Of a stretch of 64,000 nucleotides of DNA, positions 36,375 through 45,933 are shown piece after piece. The notes below the pieces were generated by a model. It was not told the DNA's origin, ran no database searches, and was given only the letters and a program-made list of their open reading frames with translations. The translations under genes and the position numbers were made by a program. Location of the stretch: NCBI RefSeq assembly GCF_011174705.1, contig NZ_JAANIJ010000001.1, positions 1,302,001 through 1,366,000 of the forward strand, written 5' to 3'. Every line of letters starts with the position of its first letter. Position 1 is the stretch's first letter. Source of the stretch: Tessaracoccus coleopterorum (GTDB lineage Bacteria > Actinomycetota > Actinomycetes > Propionibacteriales > Propionibacteriaceae).

Positions 36375-37063
36375 CCGACCCCACGTACACCCACCTTGCG
36401 TTCCTGCTCGACCGCTCGGGCTCGATGCAGTCCATCAGGACCGACATCGAGGGCGGCTTCGACGCCTTCATCGCCGACCAGCGCACCACGCCGGGGCGCT
36501 GCACCGTCACGCTCGCCCAGTTCGACACCGACTACGAGGTGACCTACCTGGACCTGCCCATCGACCAGGTGCCGCCCTGGACCTCAAGCCCGCGGCAGGA
36601 CGGCGCTGCTCGACTCGATCGCGCGCCTCGTCAACGACACGGGCGCGCGCCTCGCGGCGCTGCCGGAACACGAGCGGCCCGGAACCGTCATCGTCGGCAT
36701 CATGACCGACGGCCACGAGAACGCGTCGAAGGAGTGGACCCACCCGGCCGTCAAGGCCCTCATCGAGCAGCAGGAGGGCTCCTGGTCGTGGACGTTCTCC
36801 TACCTGGGCGCGAACCAGGACGCGATCGAGGTCGGGGCCTCCATCGGGATCTCCCCGACCGCTCGATCACCTACGACGCAGACCACGCGTCGACGGCGAT
36901 GGGCGCCTTCGCCCGCAGCGTGGCGCGCCTGCGGTCCAGCCGGGCGGCCGGGCGCAGCATCGCCGACGCCCGGGCCGACGCCGCCTACTCGGACTCGGAA
37001 CGCGGATCGGTCGTCGGCGACACCGGAGCAGGGAGGCACCCGGGGCGGGGCACCGCGCGCTGA
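36371..37063 (+). CDS. Von Willebrand factor A domain protein, frameshifted
   Basis: A 230-residue stand-alone vWA domain without signal peptide or membrane helix, hence cytoplasmic. The MIDAS metal site is D-R-S-G-S at residues 14-18 (FLLDRSGSM). The second ligand region lies in LDLKPAGRTALLDSIARLV and the third Asp in VIVGIMTDGHEN. YLGANQDAIEVGASIGI and the Ser/Arg-rich tail (SRAAGRSIADARADAAYSDSER) follow. Breaks near 36595 and 36865. It is convergent with the MFS gene. Similar small vWA proteins occur with AAA ATPases or stress genes; here the only partner is the upstream HTH protein. Confidence 0.8.
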   Translation: MTDPTYTHLAFLLDRSGSMQSIRTDIEGGFDAFIADQRTTPGRCTVTLAQFDTDYEVTYLDLPIDQVPPWTSSPRQDGAARLDRAPRQRHGRAPRGAAGTRAARNRHRRHHDRRPRERVEGVDPPGRQGPHRAAGGLLVVDVLLPGREPGRDRGRGLHRDLPDRSITYDADHASTAMGAFARSVARLRSSRAAGRSIADARADAAYSDSERGSVVGDTGAGRHPGRGTAR

Positions 37064-37067
37064 TCCG

Positions 37068-38224
37068 TCATGAGCGGTCGGCACCGATGGCCATGAACAC
37101 GGCTCCCAGCGTGGCGGCCACGAGGCCGACGAGCAGCATGAGTGGAACCCCCGAGACGTCGAGAACGATGCCGCCTGCGACGGAGCCGACGACGCTGCCG
37201 CCGGTGGCGGTCATGGTCATGAAGGCCTGGCCGGTCACCCGCTGATGGGGTGGGAAGTGCCGGTTGATGTAGTACACCGATGCCGGCGTGACGAGCCCGA
37301 ACGCGAGGACCTGCAGCATCTGGGCGCCGTACAGGCCGGCCAGGTTGGGGCGAGGAGGGTGGCGAGGCTCTTCAGCGCGAAGGCGGCGCCCGCCACCGTC
37401 ATCAGCACCCCGGGCGTCCAGCGGCGCGCGAGGAGGTTGAAGCCGATCATCGTCGGCAACTCGGCCAGCGCCCCGATCATGACGGCGATGCCCATGTCGC
37501 CCGCTCCCCCGCCGTGGGAGGTGGCGATCTGATACATGAACCCGCTGATCAGGTTGTGGCTGGTCATCGCGAGCGTGAAGCCGACGAGCAGAAGGGAGAA
37601 CCTGGTCCACGCTGCGCGGTCGAGGGGCCGCGGTTCGGGAGCCGCGACGACGGCTGCCCCACGATCACCACTCGCGGGCGTCCTGCGGAACAGGAAGGTC
37701 GCCGCCACCACCACGAAGACCAGTTGCACCCCGATCAACAGCACGGGCAGAGCCCGGTGGGAGGTCGCCTCGACCACACGCCCGACGGCAAGCGACAGCA
37801 GGGCGAAAGTGAACGAGGCGAAGGCCCTCGCCAGGCCGAAGTTCAACCGGAACCCGCGGTTGAGCAGTTCCATCCCGATCGAGTTCACGAGCGGCTGCAC
37901 GATCTGGATGGCCCCGATGAGCAGCCCGTAGTTGATGGCGAGCAGCAGGCCGCGCCCGGACGGGAGCAGCAGAGTCGCCCCCAGCGCCGCGGTGAGGACG
38001 CCGCCCGCCACGATCCACAACCGCAGAGGCCACTTCGAGCGCTCCGCCACCCCTGCCACCAACGGTTGCAGCACCGTCGCGAACGCGCTCGCCACCGCGA
38101 TGACAAGGCCGATCTGGGCGTTGCTCATCCCCTCGCCGAGCAGATAGACGCTCGCGAAGCTCACGATGAGGCAGAACCCGCTCCAGTAGGACGACTGGAG
38201 GGCTGCATAGCGGGCCGTAGGCAC
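37068..38224 (-). CDS. MFS transporter, frameshifted
   Basis: About 385 residues with 12 predicted helices, for example ALQSSYWSGFCLIVSFASVYLL, GLVIAVASAFATVLQPLVAGV, RGLLLAINYGLLIGAIQIVQPL and MLLVGLVAATLGAVFMAIGA. The proline/Glu-containing helix LQPLVAGVAERSKWPLRLW marks the loop 2-3 region. The nearest style is the LacY/NupG-like MFS_1 sugar or nucleoside:H+ symporters, without firm substrate evidence. One break near 37352. The GTG start at 38224 has GAGACT six bases upstream. Convergent with the vWA gene (four bases between ends) and divergent from the talC-like gene. Confidence 0.85.
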
Positions 38225-38230
38225 CCGAAG

Positions 38231-38236
38231 AGTCTC
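38231..38236 (-). promoter_or_regulatory. Putative -10 element of a leaderless transcript (MFS gene)
   Basis: Minus-strand GAGACT, six bases (CTTCGG), then GTG at 38224. Confidence 0.4.
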
Positions 38237-38393
38237 TCACGCCCAGCCCGACCTGCGTCCCTGCCGACCCCACCCGGGCGTCGCGTCCCCGTGGGCATGC
38301 GCCCGACATGTGCCATCGGCGCGACGCCGGGCCGGCCGGCGTGGTGGAATGGTCCTGCCCGCGACGGGTGGGCACGACGCGGAAAGGTGCGCG

Positions 38394-39069
38394 ATGGACA
38401 TCCTGTTCGACACTGCCAACCTCGAGGACATCGAGCGGTTGACGCCGATCTACCCGGTCACCGGTGTGACGACGAACCCGAGCATCCTCAAGCGGGAGGG
38501 AAAGGTCGACTTCTACGCCCACTTCCGCCGGATCCGCGAGATCATCGGCCCCGACCGGACGCTGCACGTCCAGGTGCTCGCGAAGGACACCCAGGGCATG
38601 ATCGACGATGCGCACCGCCTTCTCGACAAGATCGACGACAGGATCTACGCCAAGATCCCCACCACGGAGAACGGGATCGGGGCCATGCGCCACCTCAAGG
38701 AGGAGGGGTCAACGTCACCGCGACCGCCATCTACTCCAAGACGCAGGGTTTCCTCGCCATCGCCACCGGCGTCGACTACCTCGCCCCTACTACAACCGGA
38801 TGCAGGCCCTGGACATCGACACGCGGGGAACGCTGCAGGCGCTGGCGACCTTCATCCGGAGGTTCGACGCGCCGAGCAAGATCATGGCGGCCAGCTTCAA
38901 GAACATCGTGCAGGTGTCGCACGCCCTGGAGGCCGGCGCCGACGCGGTCACGCTCTCGCCGAAGCTGCTGCGCCAGGCCCTCTCCGCGCCGGACATCACG
39001 CACGCGGTCGACGACTTCATCGACGACTGGCACTCCGTCTACGGCACCAAGACCCTCCCGGAGGACTGA
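38394..39069 (+). CDS. Fructose-6-phosphate aldolase / transaldolase-like protein, frameshifted
   Basis: A roughly 225-residue TIM barrel of the TalC/FSA subfamily. The start MDILFDTANLEDIERL and PVTGVTTNPSILKREG are diagnostic. The Schiff-base Lys is in [41 protein letters not shown] and ASFKNIVQVSHALEAGADAVTL complete the barrel. FSA splits fructose-6-phosphate or makes related C-C bonds with dihydroxyacetone or hydroxyacetone; some family members are true transaldolases. Breaks near 38708 (GGGG-T) and 38788 (CCC). GGAAAGG precedes the ATG. The gene stands alone; the substrate is uncertain. Confidence 0.9.
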
Positions 39070-39098
39070 CCGGCAGCCGCCTGGGCGGGGTCACCCAC

Positions 39099-40297
39099 TC
39101 AGGCGGCAGGGTCACCGATCAGCGTCAGGAACAGCGGCCACCCGGTGCGGGTGTCGAGCACGCGCAACACATAGGGCCGGTCGACGATGAACTCGCGCGC
39201 CTCCTCGGGCGCCGGGGCGCCGGCTCCGACGGCGACCTCCGTCACCGCCGCCCCGACCGTGCCCCGTGCGCCCACCTGAAGCCGGACCTGCTGCACCCAC
39301 TGATCGCCGGTGGCCCCGTCCGCGATGCCACCCAGGTCGCTCAGGTCGATCTCCGGCAGGGCGGCGATCAGGTCTGTCTTCCCCTTGAGGTCGAAGGCGG
39401 GCATCGTGACGGCGACCCGCTCCTCTGCGGCCGCGTCGAGGGCCAGGCGGACGGCCGCGAGGTCGCCGGAGGAGAGGCTCTCCGGGTCCGCGGCAGGCAG
39501 GATCACGTCCGCCGCCAGTGCATCGTCGTAGGCGAGCCGGACCGCGACCCAGCCGTCCCCCTCTGCGTACCTGGCCGTGACGGTGTCCGCCACCGCATCC
39601 ACCCGCTCCGCACCCGACGACGCGGCGAACTCCACGCTCGCCTCCTCGAAGGCATCGCGCCAGGCGGCCGCGAACAGGAGGGCGTCCTGCAGCACGGCCA
39701 GGGTGTCCGGCCTGACCTCGACGGCCGACCTCTCGATGAGTCCGGCGGTGTTGCGCTCTACCCAGGCGTCGAGCACGGCCTTGGCGTCGGCCCGGGCCAC
39801 CTGGGTCGCGCCGGTGTCGTAGTAGGTGGCGAGGCGGTCGAGGAAGTCGCCGTTCACGGGCCGGTCGATGGCGACCACCTGACCGGCGAGGTGCACCACC
39901 GGCGTCGAGGGCGGCTCGTCGACGCTCACCGAGCCGGGCAGGTCCTCGTAGCCGAGCAGCGACTGGCGCAGTGCCCCGAACGCGCGGCCCGTTCCTCCCC
40001 TGCCACGCCGAGCGCCGCGTCGATGCTGGCCAGCGACGCGCCGCGGGCACCCTCGGCCACCATGGCGAGGCTCATCGCCAGCGAACTGGGCGACGTCAAC
40101 CGGTTCGCCCCTTCCGAGTTCCGGATCACCTGCCAGGCGAGGGCCTCGCTCGCCGCGGCCGCGTCGGGCGCGCGGGTGTCCCCGACGGTGAGCGCGAGGA
40201 CGGGCAGGTCGCTCCGCACCTGCTCGCCGGTGGGGCTGGCGCACGCCACGAGGAGGAGGGTCACCGTCGCGGCAACGGCACGGATGGTTCTGCGCAC
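39099..40297 (-). CDS. Serpin-family protease inhibitor, lipoprotein form, frameshifted
   Basis: A GTG start opens a lipoprotein leader (IRAVAATVTLLLVACASP, lipobox LVAC). A serpin fold of about 370 residues follows: NRLTSPSSLAMSLAMVAEGARGAS, helix-F area YYDTGATQV, WVERNTAGLIERSAVEV, LQDALLFAAAWRDAF, VAVRLAYDDALAADVILP. The reactive-centre loop is TEVAVGAGAPAPEEAREFIV, with the small-residue hinge needed for insertion, and RPYVLRVLDTRTGWPLFLT closes the fold. Serpins trap serine or cysteine proteases by conformational change. One break near 39998. It starts five bases after the stop of the membrane serpin. A cell-surface protease inhibitor is the likely role; the target protease is unknown. 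Confidence 0.85.
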
Positions 40298-40302
40298 GGC
40301 GG

Positions 40303-41669
40303 TCACTCCCCGGGTCGACGACGGAGGCGAGGAAGAGGGGCCACCCCGTGTCGGTGTCGACGACGCGGAAGGCGTAACCGCGGTCGACCACGAGCCTGTG
40401 GTCGGACTGGACCGCGCTCTCGTAGACCCCATCTCGGTGAGCGCCGCACCGACGGTGCCCTCCGGGAGACCTGCAGGACGGCCTGCTGCCACCACTGACC
40501 GGCGAATGCGCCGTCGAACATGCCGCCGAGGTTGCTGAGGTCGACGCCCTGGATCGCCCCCAGCAGGTCGGCCTTCGTCCGTAGGTCCAGTTGGGGCATC
40601 GTGACGTCGACCGGCGACACACCCGCGGCCGCCAGCCCGCAGAGGCCTCCTCCAACTCGGCCGCGGTGAGGTCGGCCGGGGAGACGCCCTCGCTGGGCAG
40701 GATGACGTCGGCAGCGAGCCGGTCGTCGTAGGCGAGCCGCACCGCCGTCCAGCGCTCCCCCTCCGCGTAGCGGGCGGGAACCACGCCCTGCATCGCCTTC
40801 ACGGTGCCGGCGCCGTCGAACTCGAGCTGCAGGTCGCCGACGGTGAACGGGACGGCCCAGGCCGCGGAGAACAGCAGCGCATCCTGCGTCACGAGCCGGA
40901 GCTCCGGGACGACCTCGATGGCGGACTCCCTGATCAGGCCGCCGGTGTTGCTGCGCGCCCACTCGTCGAGCACACCCTTCGCCTGGTCGTGGGTGGTCTC
41001 CACGAGCGGGGCACCGAACCAGCGCCCGAGGCGCTCGACGAACGGCGCCTCAGCCTCCTTGTCGATGGTGACGAGCCTGGCGGCGAGATGGAGCTTTGGG
41101 GTGGCGGGCGGGTCCTCAAGGTCGATCCGGTCGGGCGCGGTCTCGTAGCCGGAGAGCGACTCCCGGAGCCCGGAGTAGGCGGCCGACCGCGCCTCACCGC
41201 TCAGCCCGAGGACCGAATCGATGCTGGTCAGCGAGGCCCCCTCGGCGCCCTCCGCGGCCATCGCGAGCGAGATGGACAGCGAGCTGGGCGAGACGACCTG
41301 GTTGCCTGGGCCGGCACCGAGGACGGCGTCCCAGCCGACCCTCTGGGCGGCCCGGGCCGCCGTGACGAGGTCGGCCGGGTTCGTCTGGTCGGGCAGGCTG
41401 CCCACGGCCGACGCCTGCGAGGAGCCCGCCTCCGAGCCGGCCGCGTGCCGGGCGGCGACATCTGAGGTGGACAGGGCGGCTCCCGGCCCCAGCCCGGGCC
41501 CCACGATGCCCACGGCCACGGCGAGCGCCCCGATGCCCGCGACCGCGCCGGTCGTCGCGCGGGATCTGGCCCGGCGCCTGCGGGCGCCGTCCAGGAAACC
41601 CGACGGCACCGCCGGATCGGGAGCGACCCGCTTCAGTGCGGAGGAGACGTCGGAATCGTCGTGGAACAT
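40303..41669 (-). CDS. Membrane-anchored serpin in the anti-sigma position, frameshifted
   Basis: About 455 residues. The first 38 residues are cytoplasmic and charged (MFHDDSDVSSALKRVAPDP ... ARRRRARSR). One membrane helix (GAVAGIGALAVAVGIVGPGLG) and an extracellular linker follow, then a serpin domain: NQVVSPSSLSISLAMAAEGAEGAS, GVLDEWARSNTGGLIRESAIE, QDALLFSAAWAVPF, RLAYDDRLAADVILPSEGV. The end is DRGYAFRVVDTDTGWPLFLA. The gene starts four bases after the ECF sigma gene, where a transmembrane anti-sigma factor is normally found. Breaks near 40635, 40455 and 40310. The topology fits a membrane protein whose outer domain senses or inhibits a protease; anti-sigma activity is only inferred. Confidence 0.83.
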
Positions 41670-41672
41670 GGG

Positions 41673-42147
41673 TCAGACCTCCTGTAGGTGCGCCGACTCC
41701 CGCAGGGCGGCGCAGCCTCGGTATGCATACTTCTTGACGGTCCCTCGCTGATGCCGAGCGCCTCGGCAACCTCGGCGACGGAACGGTCCTCGACGTAGCG
41801 CATCGTCATCACGGCGCGCTGCATGCGGGGCAGGGATGCGAGGGCGCGCATCACGTCCATCCTCAACTCGGCCGTGGTGTCGCTCCCCTGCGACTCCGGG
41901 AGGTGCTCGGAGGGGTCTCCGAACGCCAACTCCTCCGGCGCCACCAGGAGATGTAGGTGCGGTACATCGTGGTGCGCAGGTACGCCTCGAACTTGTGGTC
42001 GTTGGCGAGCCTGGCGTAGGCGCCCAGCGATTTCGCGAGCGCCGTCTGGAGGAGGTCCTCGGCATGGTGCGAGTCACCGGTCAGCATCCACGCTGCCCGC
42101 AGCAGATCGCCGCCCCGCGCCTCGATGAACGACTCGATGTCGGACAT
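41673..42147 (-). CDS. ECF sigma factor (SigE-family style), frameshifted
   Basis: About 158 residues. Region 2 is RGGDLLRAAWMLTGDSHHAE followed by DLLQTALAKSL, with KFEAYLRTTMYRTYISWWRR. Region 4 is [40 protein letters not shown], with the HTH recognition helix SEGTVKKYA. The W-M-L-T-G-D motif is typical of actinobacterial SigE-family ECF factors. Breaks near 41948 and 41745. It forms an operon with the two serpins. A TGACAACC / CGTCGT pair, a good ECF-type promoter, lies upstream and suggests self-activation. Confidence 0.9.
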
Positions 42148-42168
42148 GCCTCACCTCCCTCAGGGCCC

Positions 42169-42199
42169 ACGACGCTCTGACCGTCGTCGTGGGTTGTCA
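42169..42199 (-). promoter_or_regulatory. Candidate ECF-type autoregulated promoter
   Basis: Minus-strand TGACAACC (42192-42199) as -35, a 17-base spacer, then CGTCGT (42169-42174) as -10, 22 bases before the sigma gene start. The -10 overlaps one arm of the inverted repeat CCCACGACG / CGTCGTGGG. Confidence 0.5.
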
Positions 42200-42271
42200 C
42201 GGAGGCTACTGCGATTCCCGCGCATCGGGCGGTTTGCACCGGTTGCGCGTCGGGTCGCTACGCTCGGAGGC

Positions 42272-43320
42272 ATGCGTGGCGAATACAAGGTGCCTGGTGG
42301 CAAGTTGGTGGCGGTCGATGTCGAGGCGACGGACGGGGTGATCACCCAGGCCTTCGTGTCCGGCGATTTCTTCCTCGAGCCCGACGAGGCCCTCGAGGAC
42401 ATCAACGCGGCGCTCACCGGCATGCCGTCCGCGTCCTCGGTGGCCGACCTGGCCTCCGCGATCAACACCCGGCTCGCCGATGACGTCCGGATGATCGGCT
42501 TCACGCCCGAGGCGGTCGGCATCGCGGTGCGACGCGCGCTCGGACACGCGACCGACTGGTCGGATCACACGTTCGACGTGATCGGCCCCGTCAGCATGGA
42601 CCCACGGATGCACGTCGCGCTCGACGAGGTGCTCGCCACCGAGCTCGCCAAGGGCGAGGTGAACCCGAGCCTGCGGATCTGGGACTGGGACCAGCCCCTC
42701 GTGGTGATCGGTTCCTTCCAGTCGTACCGCAACGAGATCGACGACGAGGGCCGCGAGCGGCACGGCATCAACGTGGTGCGCCGCATCACCGGCGGTGGCG
42801 CCATGTTCATGGAGCCCGGCAACTGCATCACCTACTCGCTGGTGGTGCCGCTCTCGCTGGTGGAGGGGTTGAGCTTCGAGCGCAGCTACGAGTTCCTCGA
42901 CCAGTGGGTGATGGGGCGCTGGCGAAGGTCGGCATCAACGCCCGCTATGTGCCGCTGAACGACATCGCCTCCGACAAGGGCAAGATCGCGGGCGCCGCGC
43001 AGCGCAGGGTGGCCGGCGGAGTCGTCGTCCACCACGTGACCATGGCCTACGACATCGACGCGGACAAGATGCTCGAGGTGCTGCGGATCGGCCGCGAGAA
43101 GCTCTCCGACAAGGGCACCAAGTCGGCCAACAAGCGGGTCGATCCGCTGCGCTCGCAGACGCAGCTGCCCCGCGACGAGATCATCGCGACGTTCCTGGCG
43201 CACTTCGAGTCGATGTATGCCACCACGCGGCGGGAGTACAGCGACGAGGAGCTGGCCGCCGCGGGCGAGCTGGTGGCGACGAAGTTCTCCTCCGAGGAGT
43301 GGACCAAGCGGATCCCCTGA
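42272..43320 (+). CDS. lplA: Lipoate-protein ligase A-like protein, frameshifted
   Basis: About 350 residues in two parts. Residues 1-90 form the small accessory domain (YKVPGGKLVAVDVEATDGV, GDFFLEPDEALEDINAAL). Residues 110-350 form the BPL/LplA catalytic fold, with WDWDQPLVVIGSFQSYRNEID, the signature VVRRITGGGAMFMEPGN, and SDKGKIAGAAQRRVAGGVVVHH holding the catalytic Lys. It attaches lipoate or octanoate to E2 and H proteins in two steps through lipoyl-AMP. Fusion with the accessory domain is the form that can use free lipoate. One break near 42915. The nearest likely target is the E2 at 33169-34527. The start is preceded by GGAGGC directly and by TACGCT seven bases away, so it may be leaderless. 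Confidence 0.88.
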
Positions 43321-43326
43321 TCCCGC

Positions 43327-43479
43327 TCAGCCGGCCAGGTGGCTGACGGCGGCCAGGACGCCGTCGCGGGTGGCCGCGAGGCCGTCCTGCAGCGACGCCG
43401 TCACCACCCAGGCGGCCGTCAGCAGCAGGAGGCCGACCCATGCGATCCGCAGACAGCGGCAGACGCGTCGTCGTGTCAT
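43327..43479 (-). CDS. Small single-span membrane protein
   Basis: A 50-residue frame on the minus strand: a basic head (MTRRRVCRCLR), one hydrophobic helix (IAWVGLLLLTAAWVVTASL) and a short mixed tail ending SHLAG. The positive-inside charge distribution predicts the N-terminus in the cytoplasm. GGAAGGGG lies upstream, but further from the start than ideal. It follows the anti-sigma-position gene at 43556 by 76 bases on the same strand and may belong to that transcript. No family recognised; it could be spurious. Confidence 0.4.
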   Translation of the reverse strand: MTRRRVCRCLRIAWVGLLLLTAAWVVTASLQDGLAATRDGVLAAVSHLAG

Positions 43480-43555
43480 GGGCCGGCCCCTTCCTATACC
43501 TCTTTAGACGCCTCAGGCACCCGGTTCGGTTGCATCGGATCCGGGATCGGCTTGC

Positions 43556-44579
43556 TCAGTTCCCCTGCACGGCTGCGAGCGCCTCGGCGATCCCGGCGGG
43601 GGCGTCCACACCTTGGAGGTGTCGTCGGCCCAGAAGGTGTAGCCCCGCCTGCCAGCGCCTGCATCGAGAACAGGCCTCCGAAGCGGTCGGACAGGATGAG
43701 CGTCGAGTCGCCGTACTCCAGCACGGCGTCGGTGGCCGCGACGGCGTCGGCCTGCACCGACTTGCCGATGCCACCGACCAGGGTGGCGTCGACGTCATGG
43801 ATGGCCGTCCAGGTGCCGTCGGCGGCTGGCGCGCACAGCGCGAGGGAGGCCAGGTCGCCCAGATCGGCCGGGATCATCGAGGCCTGCTGCTCGCAGGTCA
43901 CCGGTGCCGGTGCGGCAGTGGGCTCGGCCCCTCCCGGGCGGCCTGCCACTTCTCGACGGCCAGGTTGTAGAGCTCCTCCCCGCCGCTGCGCCGGGTCGCC
44001 CCGTCGCTGAGGGTGCGGCAGCCGTGCAGCTCACCCGTAACGGGACGAGCGTCCCGTCCCCGTACTGGAAGGCGAGCGTGTAGGAGAGCCGGTACTCCAT
44101 GGTGCAGGCCTGGTTGGGATCGGCCTCCCCGGAGTCGAGGAAGGCGCCGGCCAGCTCGTCGACGCCCACGGTGAGGGGTTCCGCGGGGCCGGCGGTCATC
44201 TGGTCGCCGCACAGCCACACCCGGGTCGCTCCGGGCTTCACCGGGGAGTCGCCGCCGGAGAGCTCGGCCCACCCGGTCGTGGCCTCGGAGGCCGCGGCAC
44301 AGGCCTCGGCCGCGGTGGCCGCTGCGGGGCCGGTCGGCGCTGGGGCATCGGTCGCGGTCCGGGTGGGCGTCGGGCCGACGGCGGGGTTGGCCACGTTCTG
44401 GTTGGGCTGGTTCAGCACCGAGATGCCGAGAGGTACCGCCAACGCCACGACCAGCGCGCCGCCCGCGATGCCGGCGGCGGTGCGGTTGCGGCGCCGCCGG
44501 GCGTGGACCTTCTCGGCCCACCCGTCGGTGTCGGGATCGTCGGGCCCGCCGCATGGAACAGGTTCTGGATGTCACTCAT
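43556..44579 (-). CDS. Membrane protein in the anti-sigma position, frameshifted
   Basis: About 340 residues. The cytoplasmic N-terminus is MSDIQNLFHAAGPDDPDTDG and RRRRNR, then comes one membrane helix (AGIAGGALVVALAVPLGISVL), a Thr/Pro linker, and an outer domain with several Cys (AEACAAASEATTGW, RVWLCGDQMTAGP, PNQACTMEYRLSYTLAFQYGD, TCEQQASMIP, LALCAPA). No known fold is evident. The start overlaps the ECF sigma stop (ATGA), the usual arrangement for a transmembrane anti-sigma factor or sensor. Breaks near 44540, 44040, 43990, 43930, 43640 and 43605. Function is inferred from position and topology only. Confidence 0.65.
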
Positions 44580-45097
44580 GATGCCTCCTCAGACAGGTGG
44601 GTCGAGCGGCTCAGGCTGGCGCAGCCCGTGAGGAGTGGGTCTTGACGGATCCCTCGGAGATACCGAGCAGCGCGGCCGTCTCCCCGACGGACCGGTCCTC
44701 GTAGTAGCGCAGCACCATGACGGCGCGTTGCATCTTCGGCAGCTCGGCCAGGGCACGGGCCAGGTCGATCCGCATCGGCCCGGGCCGCCCCGGTCGCGCC
44801 CTCGGGCAGCGCTCCGGTTGGCACCTCACCGTTCCAGCGCCTGCGCCACCACTGGATGTACGTGCGGTACATGGTGGTGCGCAGGTAGGCCTCGAACTCC
44901 TCGTCGTCGGCCACCCGCAGGTAGTGCGGATACGCCTTCGCCAGGGCAGCCTGGACCAGGTCCTCGGCCTTGTGGCCGTCACCGGTCAGGAACCAGGCGG
45001 CGCGGTACAGGCGTCCCGACCGGGTCTTCACGAACCGGTCGAAGTCCCGCACCTGGTCCACCGACAAGGGATCCGCCTGTGCTGCGGTCTCGGTCAT
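44576..45097 (-). CDS. ECF sigma factor (SigE-family style), second copy, frameshifted
   Basis: About 174 residues, clearly related to the factor at 41673-42147. Shared blocks are SGRLYRAAWFLTGDGHKAEDLVQAALAKAYPHYLRVADDEEFEAYL, TTMYRTYIQWWRRR (region 2), and LPKMQRAVMVLRYYEDRSVGETAALLGISEGSVKTHSSR (region 4). Breaks near 44800 and 44650. Immediately upstream on the minus strand is TGTCAACC, like the TGACAACC before the first factor, but without an equally clear -10. It is followed, with an overlap, by the membrane protein gene. Confidence 0.9.
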   Translation of the reverse strand: MTETAAQADPLSVDQVRDFDRFVKTRSGRLYRAAWFLTGDGHKAEDLVQAALAKAYPHYLRVADDEEFEAYLRTTMYRTYIQWWRRRWNGEVPTGALPEGATGAARADADRPGPCPGRAAEDATRRHGAALLRGPVRRGDGRAARYLRGIRQDPLLTGCASLSRSTHLSEEAS

Positions 45098-45184
45098 TTC
45101 TCCTCCTCACCCGACTCAATGGCCTGGACACCCCATCAGGTTGACACGGCCGGGGAGGAGATTTTCCCGCAGGCGGGCCGTGAC

Positions 45185-45933
45185 CTACGTGTGGGTGGCG
45201 CCGGTGATGGCGGCGATGATCTCCTCGTAGGTGGCCGTCTCGGTCGGGAACGACCCGTTGTTACGGCCGTGGCGGAGCACCTCCACGCGGTCCGCGACCG
45301 CCCGCACGTCGGTCAGGTTGTGGCTGATCATGATGATGCCGAGCCCACGGTCGCGGAGGTCCTCGATGTAGCTCAGAACCTCCGCGGTCTGGCTGACCGA
45401 CAGCGACGCGGTGGGCTCATCGAGGACCACGATGCGCGGGTTGTCGACCAGCGTGCGCGCGATGGCGACGCACTGCCGCTGCCCTCCCGAGAGCCCGATC
45501 AACGGCTGTTTCAGGTCGGGGATCCGGGTGCGGAGCCGACCGAGGTAGTCGCGGGCGAGTTCGCCCATCGTGTCGGCCTCGAGCACGCCCCACGCGTCAC
45601 CTCACGCCCCAGGAAGATGTTGGAGGTGACATCGAGCGACTCGACGAGCGCGAGTTCCTGGAAGACCGTGGCGATCCCGAGGCCGAACGCGGCCTGGGCG
45701 GAGCCGATCGTGACGGGGCTGCCGTCGAGCAGGATCGTGCCCGCATCGGGCTGGTGCACCCCCGCGATCATCCGTGCCACCGTGGACTTGCCCGCGGCAT
45801 TGTCGCCGACCAGGGCAACCACCTCTCCGCGGTGGACCTCCAGGTTGAAGTCGACGACCGCCTGCACGCCCCCGAAGTGCTTCGTCACGGAAGCCAACGC
45901 GAGCAGCGGTACTCGGGAAAGATCCATCCTCAT
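45185..45933 (-). CDS. Single-domain sugar ABC ATPase, frameshifted
   Basis: About 249 residues, one nucleotide-binding domain of the sugar-importer type (as in FrcA/XylG-like single-domain ATPases). Walker A is GDNAAGKSTVARMIAG, where the usual GxNGAGKS has D-N-A-A-G-K-S. The Q-loop is VFQELALVESLDVTSNIFLG, the signature LSGGQRQCVAIARTL, and Walker B IVVLDEPTASLS with MISHN. One break near 45590. It is coupled to the ROK gene by ATGA, and no permease or receptor follows on this strand. It could serve the divergent importer, whose own ATPase already has two domains, or a permease elsewhere. Confidence 0.85.

Noticed and set aside
38394-39069. Linking the FSA/transaldolase-like gene to the sugar regulon at 13.7-24.4 kb
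   Set aside because: It lies 14 kb away, is monocistronic and has no copy of the shared operator upstream.
42161-42199. Terminator hairpin before lplA
   Set aside because: The inverted repeat CCCACGACG / CGTCGTGGG lies upstream of both divergent genes and overlaps an ECF-type promoter; it ends no gene.
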